Assembly (NCBI RefSeq): GCF_004362245.1
Contig: NZ_SNWM01000003.1
Coordinates: forward strand, 496,001-560,000
Origin: Pedobacter duraquae
GTDB taxonomy: Bacteria; Bacteroidota; Bacteroidia; Sphingobacteriales; Sphingobacteriaceae
Length of the DNA stretch: 64,000 nucleotides
Direction: 5' to 3'
The notes beneath the pieces were generated by a model. It did not search any database. It was not told the DNA's origin and saw only the letters and a list, made by a program, of their open reading frames with translations. Made by a program: the position numbers and the translations under genes. Positions within the stretch are counted from its first letter, which is position 1. Every line of letters begins with the position of its first letter. Positions 41,883 to 51,582 of the stretch are shown here, in pieces.

Positions 41883-44479
41883 TGCGGAAAATATATATCC
41901 TGCTGTGCCTGATCAGCCTTATTCTCAGTGCCTGCAGGAAAAGTGCTTCTGTTAATGATGACGAAACAACTCCTGTAGCCCCTGTTAATCAAAACGGTTT
42001 GGTAACAACGTCTACTAATTTTCCGGGTGCAGACGCCGCATTTGTACTTACCTTCGACGCTACTAAAGGAAATAAAGCCCTGCAAAGCTATACAGGGGAT
42101 ATTTATATATATACTGCAGTAATTACGGATAAAAGTACCGGGGCTTCTGATTGGAAGTATATCAAAAGTAGTTCTTTTAACACGGCAGATGCTGCTGCTA
42201 AAATGACGGCAGCTGCCAACCACACCTATCAGATCAGTATTTCTCCCCGTACATTTTACGGAGTTCCTGCAACTGAGAAAATCCTGAAGCTGGTCATGCT
42301 GTTCAGAACCGCTGATGGCACAATGGTGGGACGGAATGCCGATAACAGTGATATTTATCTGCCTATATTTGAAAGTAACACCTTAAATGTTGCTTTCACA
42401 GCACCAGAGTTGTTGCCTACTTACAACCCTTCACCTGCAGTAAGTATCAAAACAGTTGGCGAAACGCTGATAGTATCAGCGGTATCTTCTAAAGCTGCCA
42501 ATCTCACACTTTCTCTAAATGGGTTGAGTTTTGCGACTGCAAATGGGTCAATGACTATTCAGGGGACAGCCAAGTTTACCGCAAGCGGACCTCAGGAAAT
42601 CAAGATTGTCGCTACCGACGGTACTAACACCGCCCAGAGTACCTTTTCTTTTTTGTTAAATGGAACTGTGCAAACACTTGAGCCGCCTGCTGCGGCTAAA
42701 CAAGGGGTCGTTTTTCTAAATGGAGGTAAGTCTGCGATACTTACACTTTATGCGCCAGGAAAGCAGAATGTTTATGCTATTGGCGACTTCAATAATTGGC
42801 AGCCGGTAGCTGCCCAGTTTATGAACCGTACTCCTGATGGTAATTCATGGTGGATTCAAATAGATAATCTCGATCCCGCGCAGGAGTATGCCTACCAATA
42901 TCTGGTTGACAACACCTTGAAAATTGCCGATCCCTATACCGAGAAAGTACTTGATCCCGATAATGATGCGGCTATTTCATCGGCCACTTATCCAAACCTG
43001 CGTGGTTATCCTACAGGTAAGACCACAGGAATTGTTAGTGTAATGCAGGGAAATGCTGCTAGTTATAATTTTACGGCATCCGGATTTAACAGACCTGATA
43101 AGAATAATCTTGTGGTTTATGAACTGCATCTTCGGGATTTTTTGAAATCAGGCAACTATAAAACGTTGACAGATACATTGAGTTATTTAACACGGCTTGG
43201 CGTAAACGCGATTGAGCTCATGCCGGTTACAGAATTTGAGGGTAACTCCAGTTGGGGATATAATCCGTCATTCTATTTTGCTCCTGATAAGGCTTACGGA
43301 ACTAAGGTTGCATTGCAAAATTTTATTGATCAATGTCATAGTAGAGGTATTGCGGTCATCATGGATATGGTACTGAATCATTCTTTCGGCCAGTCGCCAA
43401 TGGTACAGCTGTATTTTGATGCCGCCACAGGTAAACCCGCTGCAAACAGTCCATGGTTCAATGCAGATCCTACGCATCCTTTTAATGTAGGCTTCGATTT
43501 TAATCACGAAAGTGCAGCCACAAAAACTTTTACCAAAAATGTCCTGAAATTTTGGATGCAGCAATATAAAGTAGACGGATTTAGGTTTGACCTTTCTAAA
43601 GGCTTTACACAGAAGAACTCCGGGACCTCTGATGCGGCAGTTACAGCATGGAGTGCATACGACGCCGGCAGGCTAGCTATCTGGAAAGATTATAATGCCT
43701 ATATGAAAAGCATAGATCCGAATTTTTATGTCATCCTGGAGCACTTTGCTGCTGATGATGAAGAAAAAGAGCTGGCAGCGGATGGCATGTTACTTTGGAA
43801 TAACCTGAATGGAAGCTTTAATGAAGCAACAATGGGATATAATACCAGCTCTGATTTCTCTAGAGCTTTTTATGGCTTGCATGGTTTTACAAAGCCAGAT
43901 TATCTGGTTACTTATATAGAGAGTCACGACGAGGAACGTACCATGACCAAAAATCTGGCTTATGGAAATGCCTCAGGTAGCTATAATGTGAAGGAACTGG
44001 CAACTGCATTGAAGCGCGAAGAACTTGCTGCTGCATTTTTATTTAGCATACCAGGACCGAAAATGATCTGGCAGTTTGAGGAACTAGGTTACGATATTGG
44101 GATCAATGTAAACGGAAGGACGGGAGAGAAGCCTATCCACTGGGAATACACAGCACAACCAGCACGTAAGACACTATACAATGCCTATGCACATCTGATC
44201 AGTTTGAAAAAGAATAACAGTGTGTTTACAACAACTAACCTGAGTTTCAGCGTAGCAGGCAATATCAAGTCTATCAAGTTGATCGACGCCAATAATACGG
44301 TAGTTGTTGTAGGGAATTTCGATGTAGTAAACCAAACAGCTAATGTGGATTTTGGCAGTTCAGGTGTATGGTATGATAATAATGGCGGTGATCCGGTCAA
44401 TCTGAACGGGACAGCCTATACCAAAATATTGGCGCCTGGCGAGTATCATATCTACAGTAAGAAACTACTGAAGGACTAA
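41882..44479 (+). CDS. Surface-type GH13 amylase lipoprotein with CBM48-like domain
   Basis: This 865-residue lipoprotein has signal LISLILSAC (Cys 18, then RKSASVNDDE, acidic and consistent with surface display). Residues 30-260 hold beta-sandwich domains, including a SusE-like segment. A CBM48-like module is near 290-375 (VYAIGDFNNWQPVAAQF, WWIQIDNLDP). The GH13 barrel follows: VIMDMVLNHSFGQ, nucleophile Asp570 in GFRFDLSKG, acid/base Glu620 in VILEHFA and Asp683 in YIESHDEERTM. The arrangement resembles pullulanase/branching-type GH13 enzymes. It probably makes the first cuts in starch or glycogen at the cell surface, as SusG does in Bacteroides, though with different domains. Confidence 0.88.
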   Translation: MRKIYILLCLISLILSACRKSASVNDDETTPVAPVNQNGLVTTSTNFPGADAAFVLTFDATKGNKALQSYTGDIYIYTAVITDKSTGASDWKYIKSSSFNTADAAAKMTAAANHTYQISISPRTFYGVPATEKILKLVMLFRTADGTMVGRNADNSDIYLPIFESNTLNVAFTAPELLPTYNPSPAVSIKTVGETLIVSAVSSKAANLTLSLNGLSFATANGSMTIQGTAKFTASGPQEIKIVATDGTNTAQSTFSFLLNGTVQTLEPPAAAKQGVVFLNGGKSAILTLYAPGKQNVYAIGDFNNWQPVAAQFMNRTPDGNSWWIQIDNLDPAQEYAYQYLVDNTLKIADPYTEKVLDPDNDAAISSATYPNLRGYPTGKTTGIVSVMQGNAASYNFTASGFNRPDKNNLVVYELHLRDFLKSGNYKTLTDTLSYLTRLGVNAIELMPVTEFEGNSSWGYNPSFYFAPDKAYGTKVALQNFIDQCHSRGIAVIMDMVLNHSFGQSPMVQLYFDAATGKPAANSPWFNADPTHPFNVGFDFNHESAATKTFTKNVLKFWMQQYKVDGFRFDLSKGFTQKNSGTSDAAVTAWSAYDAGRLAIWKDYNAYMKSIDPNFYVILEHFAADDEEKELAADGMLLWNNLNGSFNEATMGYNTSSDFSRAFYGLHGFTKPDYLVTYIESHDEERTMTKNLAYGNASGSYNVKELATALKREELAAAFLFSIPGPKMIWQFEELGYDIGINVNGRTGEKPIHWEYTAQPARKTLYNAYAHLISLKKNNSVFTTTNLSFSVAGNIKSIKLIDANNTVVVVGNFDVVNQTANVDFGSSGVWYDNNGGDPVNLNGTAYTKILAPGEYHIYSKKLLKD

Positions 44480-44497
44480 TCTTGTTCTATAGCGTAA

Positions 44498-44521
44498 CAA
44501 TTTTAGAAAAATTGATTTTTT
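44498..44521 (+). terminator. Probable terminator at the end of the maltodextrin operon
   Basis: CAATTTT and AAAATTG form a weak 7-bp AT-rich stem with an AGA loop, followed by TTTTTT after GA. It lies 18 bp after the last operon gene. Confidence 0.45.
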
Positions 44522-44566
44522 AAAATTTCAAACAGGATATTTACAGTTCAATCCTAACCGAATTTT

Positions 44567-46117
44567 ATGAAATCAATTTTTACATTACTGATTTGTTTTT
44601 TCTTTGCCAACCTGCAACTCGAGGCGCAAACCACCCCTCCGGCAAATCCGGCTGGCCCTGTTCCTGCCATGAAAACAGGGAAGGAAGATCCTAAAGTCAA
44701 TTCCCGGTCCATTGTTCCAGAGAGTATTGTGGTTACCCAACACCAGGTTACCATCAAAGGACAAAGCGTTCCTTATAAAGCAACAACAGGAACATTACCT
44801 GTATGGGATGATGAAGGAAAGGCAATCGCTGGCTTATTCTACACATACTACGAAAGATCTGATATTAAGGATCGTAGTACACGACCTTTAGTGATTTCCT
44901 TTAATGGTGGCCCCGGATCTGCGTCAGTATGGATGCATATTGCCTATACCGGCCCAGTAGTTTTAAATATTGATGATGAAGGCTATCCGGTACAACCTTA
45001 CGGTTATAAGGATAACTCAGCATCCATTCTTGATGTAGCTGATATCGTTTATATCGATCCTGTAAACACAGGATACTCCCGTACTACGGGTAAAGACGTG
45101 CCTACCAATAAATTCTTTGGCGTCCGTGCCGATATTAAATATCTTGCAGAGTGGCTCAATACTTTCGTTACCCGTACAGACAGATGGGCATCACCGAAGT
45201 TCCTGATCGGCGAGAGCTATGGAACCAATAGGGTATCCGGTCTTGCCCTGGAGTTACAAAATAACCAGTGGATGTATCTGAATGGAGTAATCCTGGTATC
45301 TCCTACAGAACTTGGTATCGAAAGAGGTGGCCCGGTAGAATCTGCATTGCGTGTACCATACTTTGCTGCAACAGCCTGGTACCACAAGGCGCTTCCCGCA
45401 GATTTGCAATCCAAGACCTTAACGCAGTTTTTGCCAGAGGTAGAAGAGTTTACCATTAACGAACTCCTCCCTGCTATTGCAAGAGGTAGCTCTTTATCGC
45501 CACAAAAGCTTAAAGAAGTTGTTGCCAAAATGGCCAGGTATTCTGGTCTATCGGAACAAGTAATTTTACAACATAACCTGGATGTCTCGCCCGACTTCTT
45601 TTGGAAGGAACTGTTAAGGGATAAAGGATTTACCGTTGGTCGCCTGGATTCCAGATATAAAGGAATTGATAAAGCTGCTGCCGGAGATAGTCCTGATTAT
45701 AATGCCGAGCTCACATCATGGTTGCATTCGTTTACCCCTGCTATCAATATGTATATCAGAAATGAATTAAATTATAAAACCGACCTGAAGTATAATATGT
45801 TTGGCCCGGTAAACCCCTGGGATAGAAGTGGAGACCGTACAGGTGACAACCTCCGTCAGGCGATGGCCCAAAATCCATACCTGAACCTGATGGTACAGTC
45901 AGGATATTATGATGGGGCCTGCGATTACTTCAATGCCAAGTATAGTCTGTGGCAGTTGGATGCTGCCGGTCGACTGAAAGATAGGATTACCTGGGAAGGT
46001 TATGAAAGTGGTCATATGATGTATCTCCGTAAGGTCGATTTAGTTAAAGGAAATGATCATATCAGAGACTTTATCCGCAAATCTTTACCTAAACCGGGAG
46101 TTGCTGCGAAGTTTTAA
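44567..46117 (+). CDS. S10 family serine carboxypeptidase-like protein, exported
   Basis: This 516-residue alpha/beta hydrolase belongs to peptidase family S10, better known from eukaryotic carboxypeptidases. A signal peptide (FTLLICFFFANLQLEAQ) is followed by a Pro-rich stretch. FNGGPGSASVW at 112-122 forms the oxyanion hole, the catalytic Ser217 is in GESYGTNR, and the His is in YESGHMMYLR near the C-terminus. Long-range disulfide Cys pairs of the yeast enzyme are not obvious. It would remove C-terminal residues from peptides in the periplasm or outside. It is separated from the maltodextrin operon by a probable terminator. Confidence 0.88.
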   Translation: MKSIFTLLICFFFANLQLEAQTTPPANPAGPVPAMKTGKEDPKVNSRSIVPESIVVTQHQVTIKGQSVPYKATTGTLPVWDDEGKAIAGLFYTYYERSDIKDRSTRPLVISFNGGPGSASVWMHIAYTGPVVLNIDDEGYPVQPYGYKDNSASILDVADIVYIDPVNTGYSRTTGKDVPTNKFFGVRADIKYLAEWLNTFVTRTDRWASPKFLIGESYGTNRVSGLALELQNNQWMYLNGVILVSPTELGIERGGPVESALRVPYFAATAWYHKALPADLQSKTLTQFLPEVEEFTINELLPAIARGSSLSPQKLKEVVAKMARYSGLSEQVILQHNLDVSPDFFWKELLRDKGFTVGRLDSRYKGIDKAAAGDSPDYNAELTSWLHSFTPAINMYIRNELNYKTDLKYNMFGPVNPWDRSGDRTGDNLRQAMAQNPYLNLMVQSGYYDGACDYFNAKYSLWQLDAAGRLKDRITWEGYESGHMMYLRKVDLVKGNDHIRDFIRKSLPKPGVAAKF

Positions 46118-46145
46118 ATAAAATGCCTATTTTTACACCCCGCTT

Positions 46146-47108
46146 ATGGAACAGATAAAAACGTCATTTGATTTCGAAAAACCTATTGCTGAACTTGTTC
46201 AGCAAATTGAAAAGGTTAAACAGGTTTCAGAGAAAACCAAAGTAGATATGTCTGCTACGCTGACTGAACTGGAAGATAAACTGGCTAATACCAGGGTATC
46301 GGTATATAGCCACCTTACTGGATGGCAGAAAGTACAGATGTCTCGTCACGCAGAAAGACCACAAACACTCGATTATATTTCGATGATTTGTGATGATTTC
46401 ATTGAAATGCATGGTGACCGCACCGTGGGGGATGATAAAGCTATCATCGGTGGCTTTGCCTCTATCAATGGGCAGACTGTAATGGTCATTGGGCATCAAA
46501 AAGGAAAAAACACCAAGGAACGTCAATACCGCAATTTTGGTATGGCCAATCCTGAAGGATACAGGAAGGCACTCAGATTAATGCGCCTTGCCGAAAAATT
46601 CAACAAACCTGTTATCTCATTTATAGACACAATGGGAGCATTTCCAGGCCTTGAAGCCGAGGAACGTGGACAGGGTGAAGCGATTGCCAGAAACTTACTG
46701 GAAATGTCGGTACTTAAAGTTCCAATCCTGTGTTTCGTAGTAGGTGAGGGTGCATCGGGAGGTGCGTTGGGTATTGGTATCGGCGATAAAGTATATATGT
46801 TAGAGCATACCTGGTATTCCGTGATCTCTCCTGAATCATGCTCTTCCATTTTATGGAGAAGCTGGGATTTCAAGGAGAAAGCAGCAGAATGTCTTAAGCT
46901 GACTTCAGACGATATGTTCCGCAACCAGTTGATCGATGGAATCATTCCGGAGCCGCTTGGAGGTGCGCATCAGAATCCTGAAGCAATGGCTGCAACAGTG
47001 AAAGAACAGATCCTTAAAGACCTTAAAGTGCTTACCAAGGAGAAAACTGAAAAGCTTATCGCTACCAGAATTGATAAATTCTGCGCAATGGGTGTAGTGG
47101 TAGAATAA
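46146..47108 (+). CDS. accA: Acetyl-CoA carboxylase carboxyltransferase subunit alpha
   Basis: AccA with AccD transfers carboxyl from biotin to acetyl-CoA, giving malonyl-CoA for fatty acid synthesis. The 320 residues start with the helical N-part ([20 protein letters not shown]), then [57 protein letters not shown] and [20 protein letters not shown], all standard. A shared terminator follows and closes the opposing DUF2723 gene as well. Confidence 0.97.
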   Translation: MEQIKTSFDFEKPIAELVQQIEKVKQVSEKTKVDMSATLTELEDKLANTRVSVYSHLTGWQKVQMSRHAERPQTLDYISMICDDFIEMHGDRTVGDDKAIIGGFASINGQTVMVIGHQKGKNTKERQYRNFGMANPEGYRKALRLMRLAEKFNKPVISFIDTMGAFPGLEAEERGQGEAIARNLLEMSVLKVPILCFVVGEGASGGALGIGIGDKVYMLEHTWYSVISPESCSSILWRSWDFKEKAAECLKLTSDDMFRNQLIDGIIPEPLGGAHQNPEAMAATVKEQILKDLKVLTKEKTEKLIATRIDKFCAMGVVVE

Positions 47109-47121
47109 CCACAGTTTACAG

Positions 47122-47164
47122 CATAAAAAAAGAGGAAGATGAAATATCTTCCTCTTTTTTTATG
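47122..47164. terminator. Bidirectional terminator between accA and the DUF2723 gene
   Basis: CATAAAAAAAGAGGAAGAT and its exact complement flank a GAAAT loop (a 19-bp stem). T runs lie on both strands, so it can end both convergent transcripts. Confidence 0.9.
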
Positions 47165-47184
47165 CCCTTAATCCGGGCCTGGTA

Positions 47185-50100
47185 TTATTGACCGAAGTAA
47201 GGTCCAAAACGTACTTCCAATGCTTTGAATTCATCGTTCAGTGTTTTAGCCAATTTCGTTTGTTTTTGCTCTTCAGCAGTTCTCGCCATCTGGCTTAAGA
47301 ACGACATACCCAATTGTACGTTCTGGCCACCCACAAATCTGTTTTTACTTTGCGATACATCAGCAAGGTAAGTAAGTTCCTTTTGGATATATACAGCAGA
47401 TTTCTCAATCAGTTTGTTTGCACGATCAGGCTCTCCAAGGATATAAAGACTCTCTGCCATGAAATAAGTACCCATCATCGAACGCATGCCGTAGAATTTA
47501 GTCGGCATTACCTCGAAGTATCGGTTAACTACTTTCTTGGCATCTTCCAGTCTGCCTTCTTTGATCAACCCCGTTACCGTATTGTTAAACACGTTGGCAA
47601 AGATTGAGATATCGTCAGACGATTGTGGATCAAGATATTTAGCACTTTTGATATTACCCCATTTGAATTTATTCATTACGTGGTCATATAGTGCTGGCGT
47701 ATTTAATAACTCGCCTTTTCCTGCAGCTGTATCAGCTTTTAAAGGCATCAGACGTAAAGCAAGGCCTTCGTTATATAAATAGTTGTCCAGGCCATTATAT
47801 TGATCTGAAGGAACTGTACTGGCAAAATAGATTGGTCTTTTCCAGTTGTTGTGTGCCAGGATGTCAAACATAGCCAGCGTGCCTTTAGTAACATAACCTT
47901 TATTATAGGTCCACAATAACTCAGGTGCAATTTTACCTGCGTCAGCGGCGGATACAGTACCTGATTTAATTACATCAGCTGCATTTACCGTTAACTTGAA
48001 GTTCTTTGTAGGAATAAAGTTTTCTTTAGATCCGTTTTGTAAAGGTACTTTATCTTCATCATTATCAGATAAAAGTACATCAACGATACTTTTCAATTCA
48101 ACAGGGCCTGCTATTTTATAATCCTGATAGTACATAACATCACGTACACCCTGAACATATTGTGATTCCTTCATAGTGATAGGAAGCGGCTCAGAAGCAT
48201 TTGCCTTGCGTTTCATACCATTGATGTACCAATCTGTGTCGAACAGACTTAAGTTAACCAATCGGATATCTGGTCTTACGTTTTCTACCTCCTGGATATA
48301 CCAAAGTGGGTAAGTATCATTGTCACCATACGTAAACAGAATTGCATTTGGTGCGCAGGATTCCATATAATCGAGCGCGATATCATGTGGAACCATTTTC
48401 GTAGAACGATCATGATCATCCCATCCCTGAGCGCCCATTAATATAGGTGCGCCGAATAAACAGGCTACCGAAGCAACGATGCCCGCCGTTGCAGGTGTGA
48501 TTTTTTTAGCCAGCCATTCTCTGATTGCCAGCACGCCGAAACCAATCCAGATTGCAAAAGCATAGAATGAGCCCGCATAAGCATAATCCCTTTCACGCGG
48601 CTCCAATGGTTTTTGATTCAGGTACAATACAATCGCGATACCAGTAAAGAAAAATAACAAGGCAACGATACCAGCATCTTTCTGGTTTCGTTTGAAATGC
48701 CATACCGCACCAAAAATCCCAATCAATAAAGGCAAGAAGAAGAAACGGTTGTAAGCATTGCTATCTTCGATTGATGGTGGCAGGTGACTTTGATTACCCA
48801 ACAGGATTGCATCAATAGGCTTGATTCCACTTAACCATTGCCCTTCATATAAACTTCCCTGTCCCTGGTCATCGTTCTGGCGACCAACAAAATTCCACAT
48901 GAAATAACGCATGTACATATTCCCGATCTGGTATTTAAACAGGAATCCAATATTGTCAAACAGTGTAGGGAAATGCGTATCATCCATACCCATCATTTCC
49001 TTATAAAAACCAATATGTCTTTCATCGTCACTGTACATCCTCGGGAAAGGAGTCAGTTTATCATATTCGTAATCTGTTTTCTTACCCGCAACTTCATATT
49101 TGCTGTCACCTTTACGGTAAAGAGTTTTGCCTTCCGTGATGTTAATCTTCTGCGAATTATAATTCGGGCCGAAAAGCAATGGCCTGTCGCCATATTGCTC
49201 CCTATTCAGGTAGCCTAAAAATGCAAATGCATTATCGGGATCGCTATTGTTCAGGTTTGGATTTGCTTTAGCACGGATTACGATCATCGCGAAAGATCCA
49301 TAGCCGAAAATGATCAGGACAGTGGATAACAATGCTAAGTTCAATACTCTTTTCTGGTGTTTAATAGAATACCGGATTCCGAAAACAAGGGCAGTGATCA
49401 ATAAAATAGCGAATACCACAACACCGGTTCCAAAGCCCATACCTAGCGTATTTACAAAAAACAAGTCGAAATAAGCGCCGAAAGAAACTAAGTATTGAAT
49501 AATCCCATATTGCACAACAGCAAGAATCAAAATACCTACGAAAAATGTTTTGAAGATGCCTGTAGTTGTAGGTTTAGGTGTTTTCTTAAAATAATATACA
49601 AAGGCAATTGCCGGAATAGTAAGTAAGTTCAATAAGTGGATACCAATTGAAAGCCCCATAATGTAGGCGATGAACAGCAACCAGCGGTCTGCTTTAGGCT
49701 CATCTGCATTGGCTTCCCATTTCAGGATGCCCCAGAATACTATCGCAGTAAATAAAGCCGAAAGGGCGTATACTTCAGATTCTACTGCCGAAAACCAGAA
49801 GCTGTCTGAGAAAGTATAAGCCAAGGCACCTACAACACCAGCACCCATAATAGAGATCAGCTGGGAAGTATCTGCAGTTTCACCTGGTTTCACAATCATC
49901 TTCTTTGCAAGCGCTGTGATGGTCCAGAAGAGGAATAATATCGTTGCTCCACTAGCTACAGCAGAACCAACGTTCATAAAGTATGCTACCTTAGTGACAT
50001 CAGCACCTGCAAATAATCCAAAAAATCGTTGGATCATCAGAAATAGTGGTGCTCCCGGTTGGTGAACAACCTGCATTTTGAAGGCTGAGGCGATAAACTC

Positions 50101-50208
50101 ACCGCAGTCCCAGAAACTCACCGAAGGTTCCAGGGTCAGAATATACGTGATGGTTGCTACTGCAAAGCAGAACCAGCCGGTAAGGTTATTAATTTTTGAA
50201 TAAGTCAT
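47185..50208 (-). CDS. DUF2723 / GT117 family integral membrane protein
   Basis: This 1007-residue protein has about 12 membrane segments over residues 10-560: NLTGWFCFAVATITYILTL, FLMIQRFFGLFAG and VVGALAYTFSDSFWFSAVE among them. The first periplasmic loop (EPSVSFWDCGEFIASAFK) carries the acidic motif typical of GT-C-fold glycosyltransferases, and DUF2723 is now grouped as GT117. The C-terminal part (about 620-1007) is soluble, with TPR-like helices at the end. In Bacteroidetes these proteins are candidate protein O-glycosyltransferases; the substrate is not known. It is transcribed alone, opposite accA, with a 226-bp gap to tRNA-Gln upstream. Confidence 0.9.
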   Translation of the reverse strand: MTYSKINNLTGWFCFAVATITYILTLEPSVSFWDCGEFIASAFKMQVVHQPGAPLFLMIQRFFGLFAGADVTKVAYFMNVGSAVASGATILFLFWTITALAKKMIVKPGETADTSQLISIMGAGVVGALAYTFSDSFWFSAVESEVYALSALFTAIVFWGILKWEANADEPKADRWLLFIAYIMGLSIGIHLLNLLTIPAIAFVYYFKKTPKPTTTGIFKTFFVGILILAVVQYGIIQYLVSFGAYFDLFFVNTLGMGFGTGVVVFAILLITALVFGIRYSIKHQKRVLNLALLSTVLIIFGYGSFAMIVIRAKANPNLNNSDPDNAFAFLGYLNREQYGDRPLLFGPNYNSQKINITEGKTLYRKGDSKYEVAGKKTDYEYDKLTPFPRMYSDDERHIGFYKEMMGMDDTHFPTLFDNIGFLFKYQIGNMYMRYFMWNFVGRQNDDQGQGSLYEGQWLSGIKPIDAILLGNQSHLPPSIEDSNAYNRFFFLPLLIGIFGAVWHFKRNQKDAGIVALLFFFTGIAIVLYLNQKPLEPRERDYAYAGSFYAFAIWIGFGVLAIREWLAKKITPATAGIVASVACLFGAPILMGAQGWDDHDRSTKMVPHDIALDYMESCAPNAILFTYGDNDTYPLWYIQEVENVRPDIRLVNLSLFDTDWYINGMKRKANASEPLPITMKESQYVQGVRDVMYYQDYKIAGPVELKSIVDVLLSDNDEDKVPLQNGSKENFIPTKNFKLTVNAADVIKSGTVSAADAGKIAPELLWTYNKGYVTKGTLAMFDILAHNNWKRPIYFASTVPSDQYNGLDNYLYNEGLALRLMPLKADTAAGKGELLNTPALYDHVMNKFKWGNIKSAKYLDPQSSDDISIFANVFNNTVTGLIKEGRLEDAKKVVNRYFEVMPTKFYGMRSMMGTYFMAESLYILGEPDRANKLIEKSAVYIQKELTYLADVSQSKNRFVGGQNVQLGMSFLSQMARTAEEQKQTKLAKTLNDEFKALEVRFGPYFGQ

Positions 50209-50370
50209 TAGCGTATTGAATATTAAATTTCGGGCAATAAAAATGCTGCCGAAAATAAAGAATAAGATTGATAAACGGATATATATAAGAAAGACTTTAA
50301 CAAAAATTAACGCGATTAAAAGCTAAATCAGGGCCCACAAAAGAAATTTTAACTTTTTTTCATTTTGCCC

Positions 50371-50400
50371 TTGCAGATTTAAAAAATGTCTGTAGATTTG
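50371..50400 (+). promoter_or_regulatory. Promoter of tRNA-Gln
   Basis: TTG at 50371-50373 and TAGATTTG at 50393-50400 are 19 nt apart, a good Bacteroidetes -33/-7 pair. Transcription would start near 50407, about 28 bp before the mature tRNA. Confidence 0.6.
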
Positions 50401-50434
50401 CATTCCATTTCAAAGCAACCCTTTGACGGAAGAT

Positions 50435-50505
50435 TGCCCGATAGTATAAAGGTAGTACAACGGTTTTTGGTACCGTTTGTCTAGGTTCGAATCCTGGTCG
50501 GGCAA
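50435..50505 (+). tRNA. tRNA-Gln (anticodon TTG)
   Basis: The 71 bases fold as a cloverleaf: acceptor TGCCCGA with TCGGGCA, D arm GTAT...GTAC, anticodon stem ACGGT with ACCGT around TTTTGGT (anticodon TTG) and T arm CTAGG TTCGAAT CCTGG. The U1-A72 pair is typical of tRNA-Gln. The 3' CCA is not encoded (the discriminator A is followed by CAAAT), so it must be added by nucleotidyltransferase. Confidence 0.95.
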
Positions 50506-50577
50506 CAAATCATCTTCGGATTGTGTATCAAATCGCAATCCGATTTTTTTTAACCCAGCATTGATACCCGTCTAATC

Positions 50578-51519
50578 ATGCCATTGCAATTTAACCCGGT
50601 TAAACTGTTTGCCGGAACGAACAGTAAAACATTAGCCCATAAAATTGCCGATTCTTACGGCAAGCCTTTAGGGAATGTAACGTTAAGTAGGTTTAGTGAT
50701 GGCGAGTTTCAGCCCTCATATGACGAAACGGTCCGCGGTTGTGATGTTTTTCTCATCCAGTCTACCAACCAGCCATCTGATAATTTAATGGAACTTTTGC
50801 TGATGGTTGATGCCGCTAAACGCGCATCTGCACATTACATCACAGCAGTTGTGCCTTATTATGGTTTAGCCAGACAGGATAGAAAAGACAAGCCAAGGGT
50901 AGCAATAGGTGCTAAGCTGGTAGCGAATTTATTGAAATCTGCGGGTATACACAGGATTATGACCATGGATCTCCATGCGGCACAAATCCAGGGATTTTTC
51001 GATATCCCCGTAGACCACCTGGATGCATCAGTCATTTTTGTTCCTTACATCAAAAGTTTAGGCCTGGAGAATCTAACCATCGCTTCACCAGATATGGGTG
51101 GCTCATATAGAGCCCGTACCTTTGCGAAGTTTTTCAATGCAGAGGTAGTAATCTGTGATAAACGCCGTAAACGTGCTAATGAGATCGAATCGATGTCTAT
51201 TATTGGTGATGTAGTAGGTCAGGACATTGTTTTAATCGATGATATCTGCGATACCGCCGGTACCTTGTCTAAAGCAGCTGCCCTGATTATGGAAAAAGGT
51301 GCTAAAAGTGTAAGGGCAGTATGTACGCATCCTGTATTATCAGGTAAGGCTTATGAAACCATTGAGAATTCCATGTTGTCGGAGTTGATCGTAACAGATA
51401 CAATTCCTTTGAAACAGGAAAGTAGCAAGATCAGGGTGTTGAGTACCGCAGACTTGTTTGCAAAGGCAATAGCTAATGTAAACGAGCACGGGTCAATCAG
51501 TGATCTGTTTAAAGTTTAA
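50578..51519 (+). CDS. prs: Ribose-phosphate pyrophosphokinase
   Basis: Prs makes phosphoribosyl pyrophosphate from ribose-5-phosphate and ATP for nucleotide, His and Trp synthesis. The 313 residues show KLFAGTNSKTLAHKIADSYG, FSDGEFQPSYDETVRGCDVFL, YGLARQDRKDKPRVAIGAKL and the PRPP-binding loop DIVLIDDICDTAGTL. Length and motifs are standard for class I enzymes. It is followed 63 bp later by the L25 gene on the same strand, a pairing that is common in bacteria. Confidence 0.97.
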   Translation: MPLQFNPVKLFAGTNSKTLAHKIADSYGKPLGNVTLSRFSDGEFQPSYDETVRGCDVFLIQSTNQPSDNLMELLLMVDAAKRASAHYITAVVPYYGLARQDRKDKPRVAIGAKLVANLLKSAGIHRIMTMDLHAAQIQGFFDIPVDHLDASVIFVPYIKSLGLENLTIASPDMGGSYRARTFAKFFNAEVVICDKRRKRANEIESMSIIGDVVGQDIVLIDDICDTAGTLSKAAALIMEKGAKSVRAVCTHPVLSGKAYETIENSMLSELIVTDTIPLKQESSKIRVLSTADLFAKAIANVNEHGSISDLFKV

Positions 51520-51582
51520 TACAATTAAAATAAATAGATTCCTGCGCAGGCAGGAGTCAACACAATTCAAAATCAATAAAAA

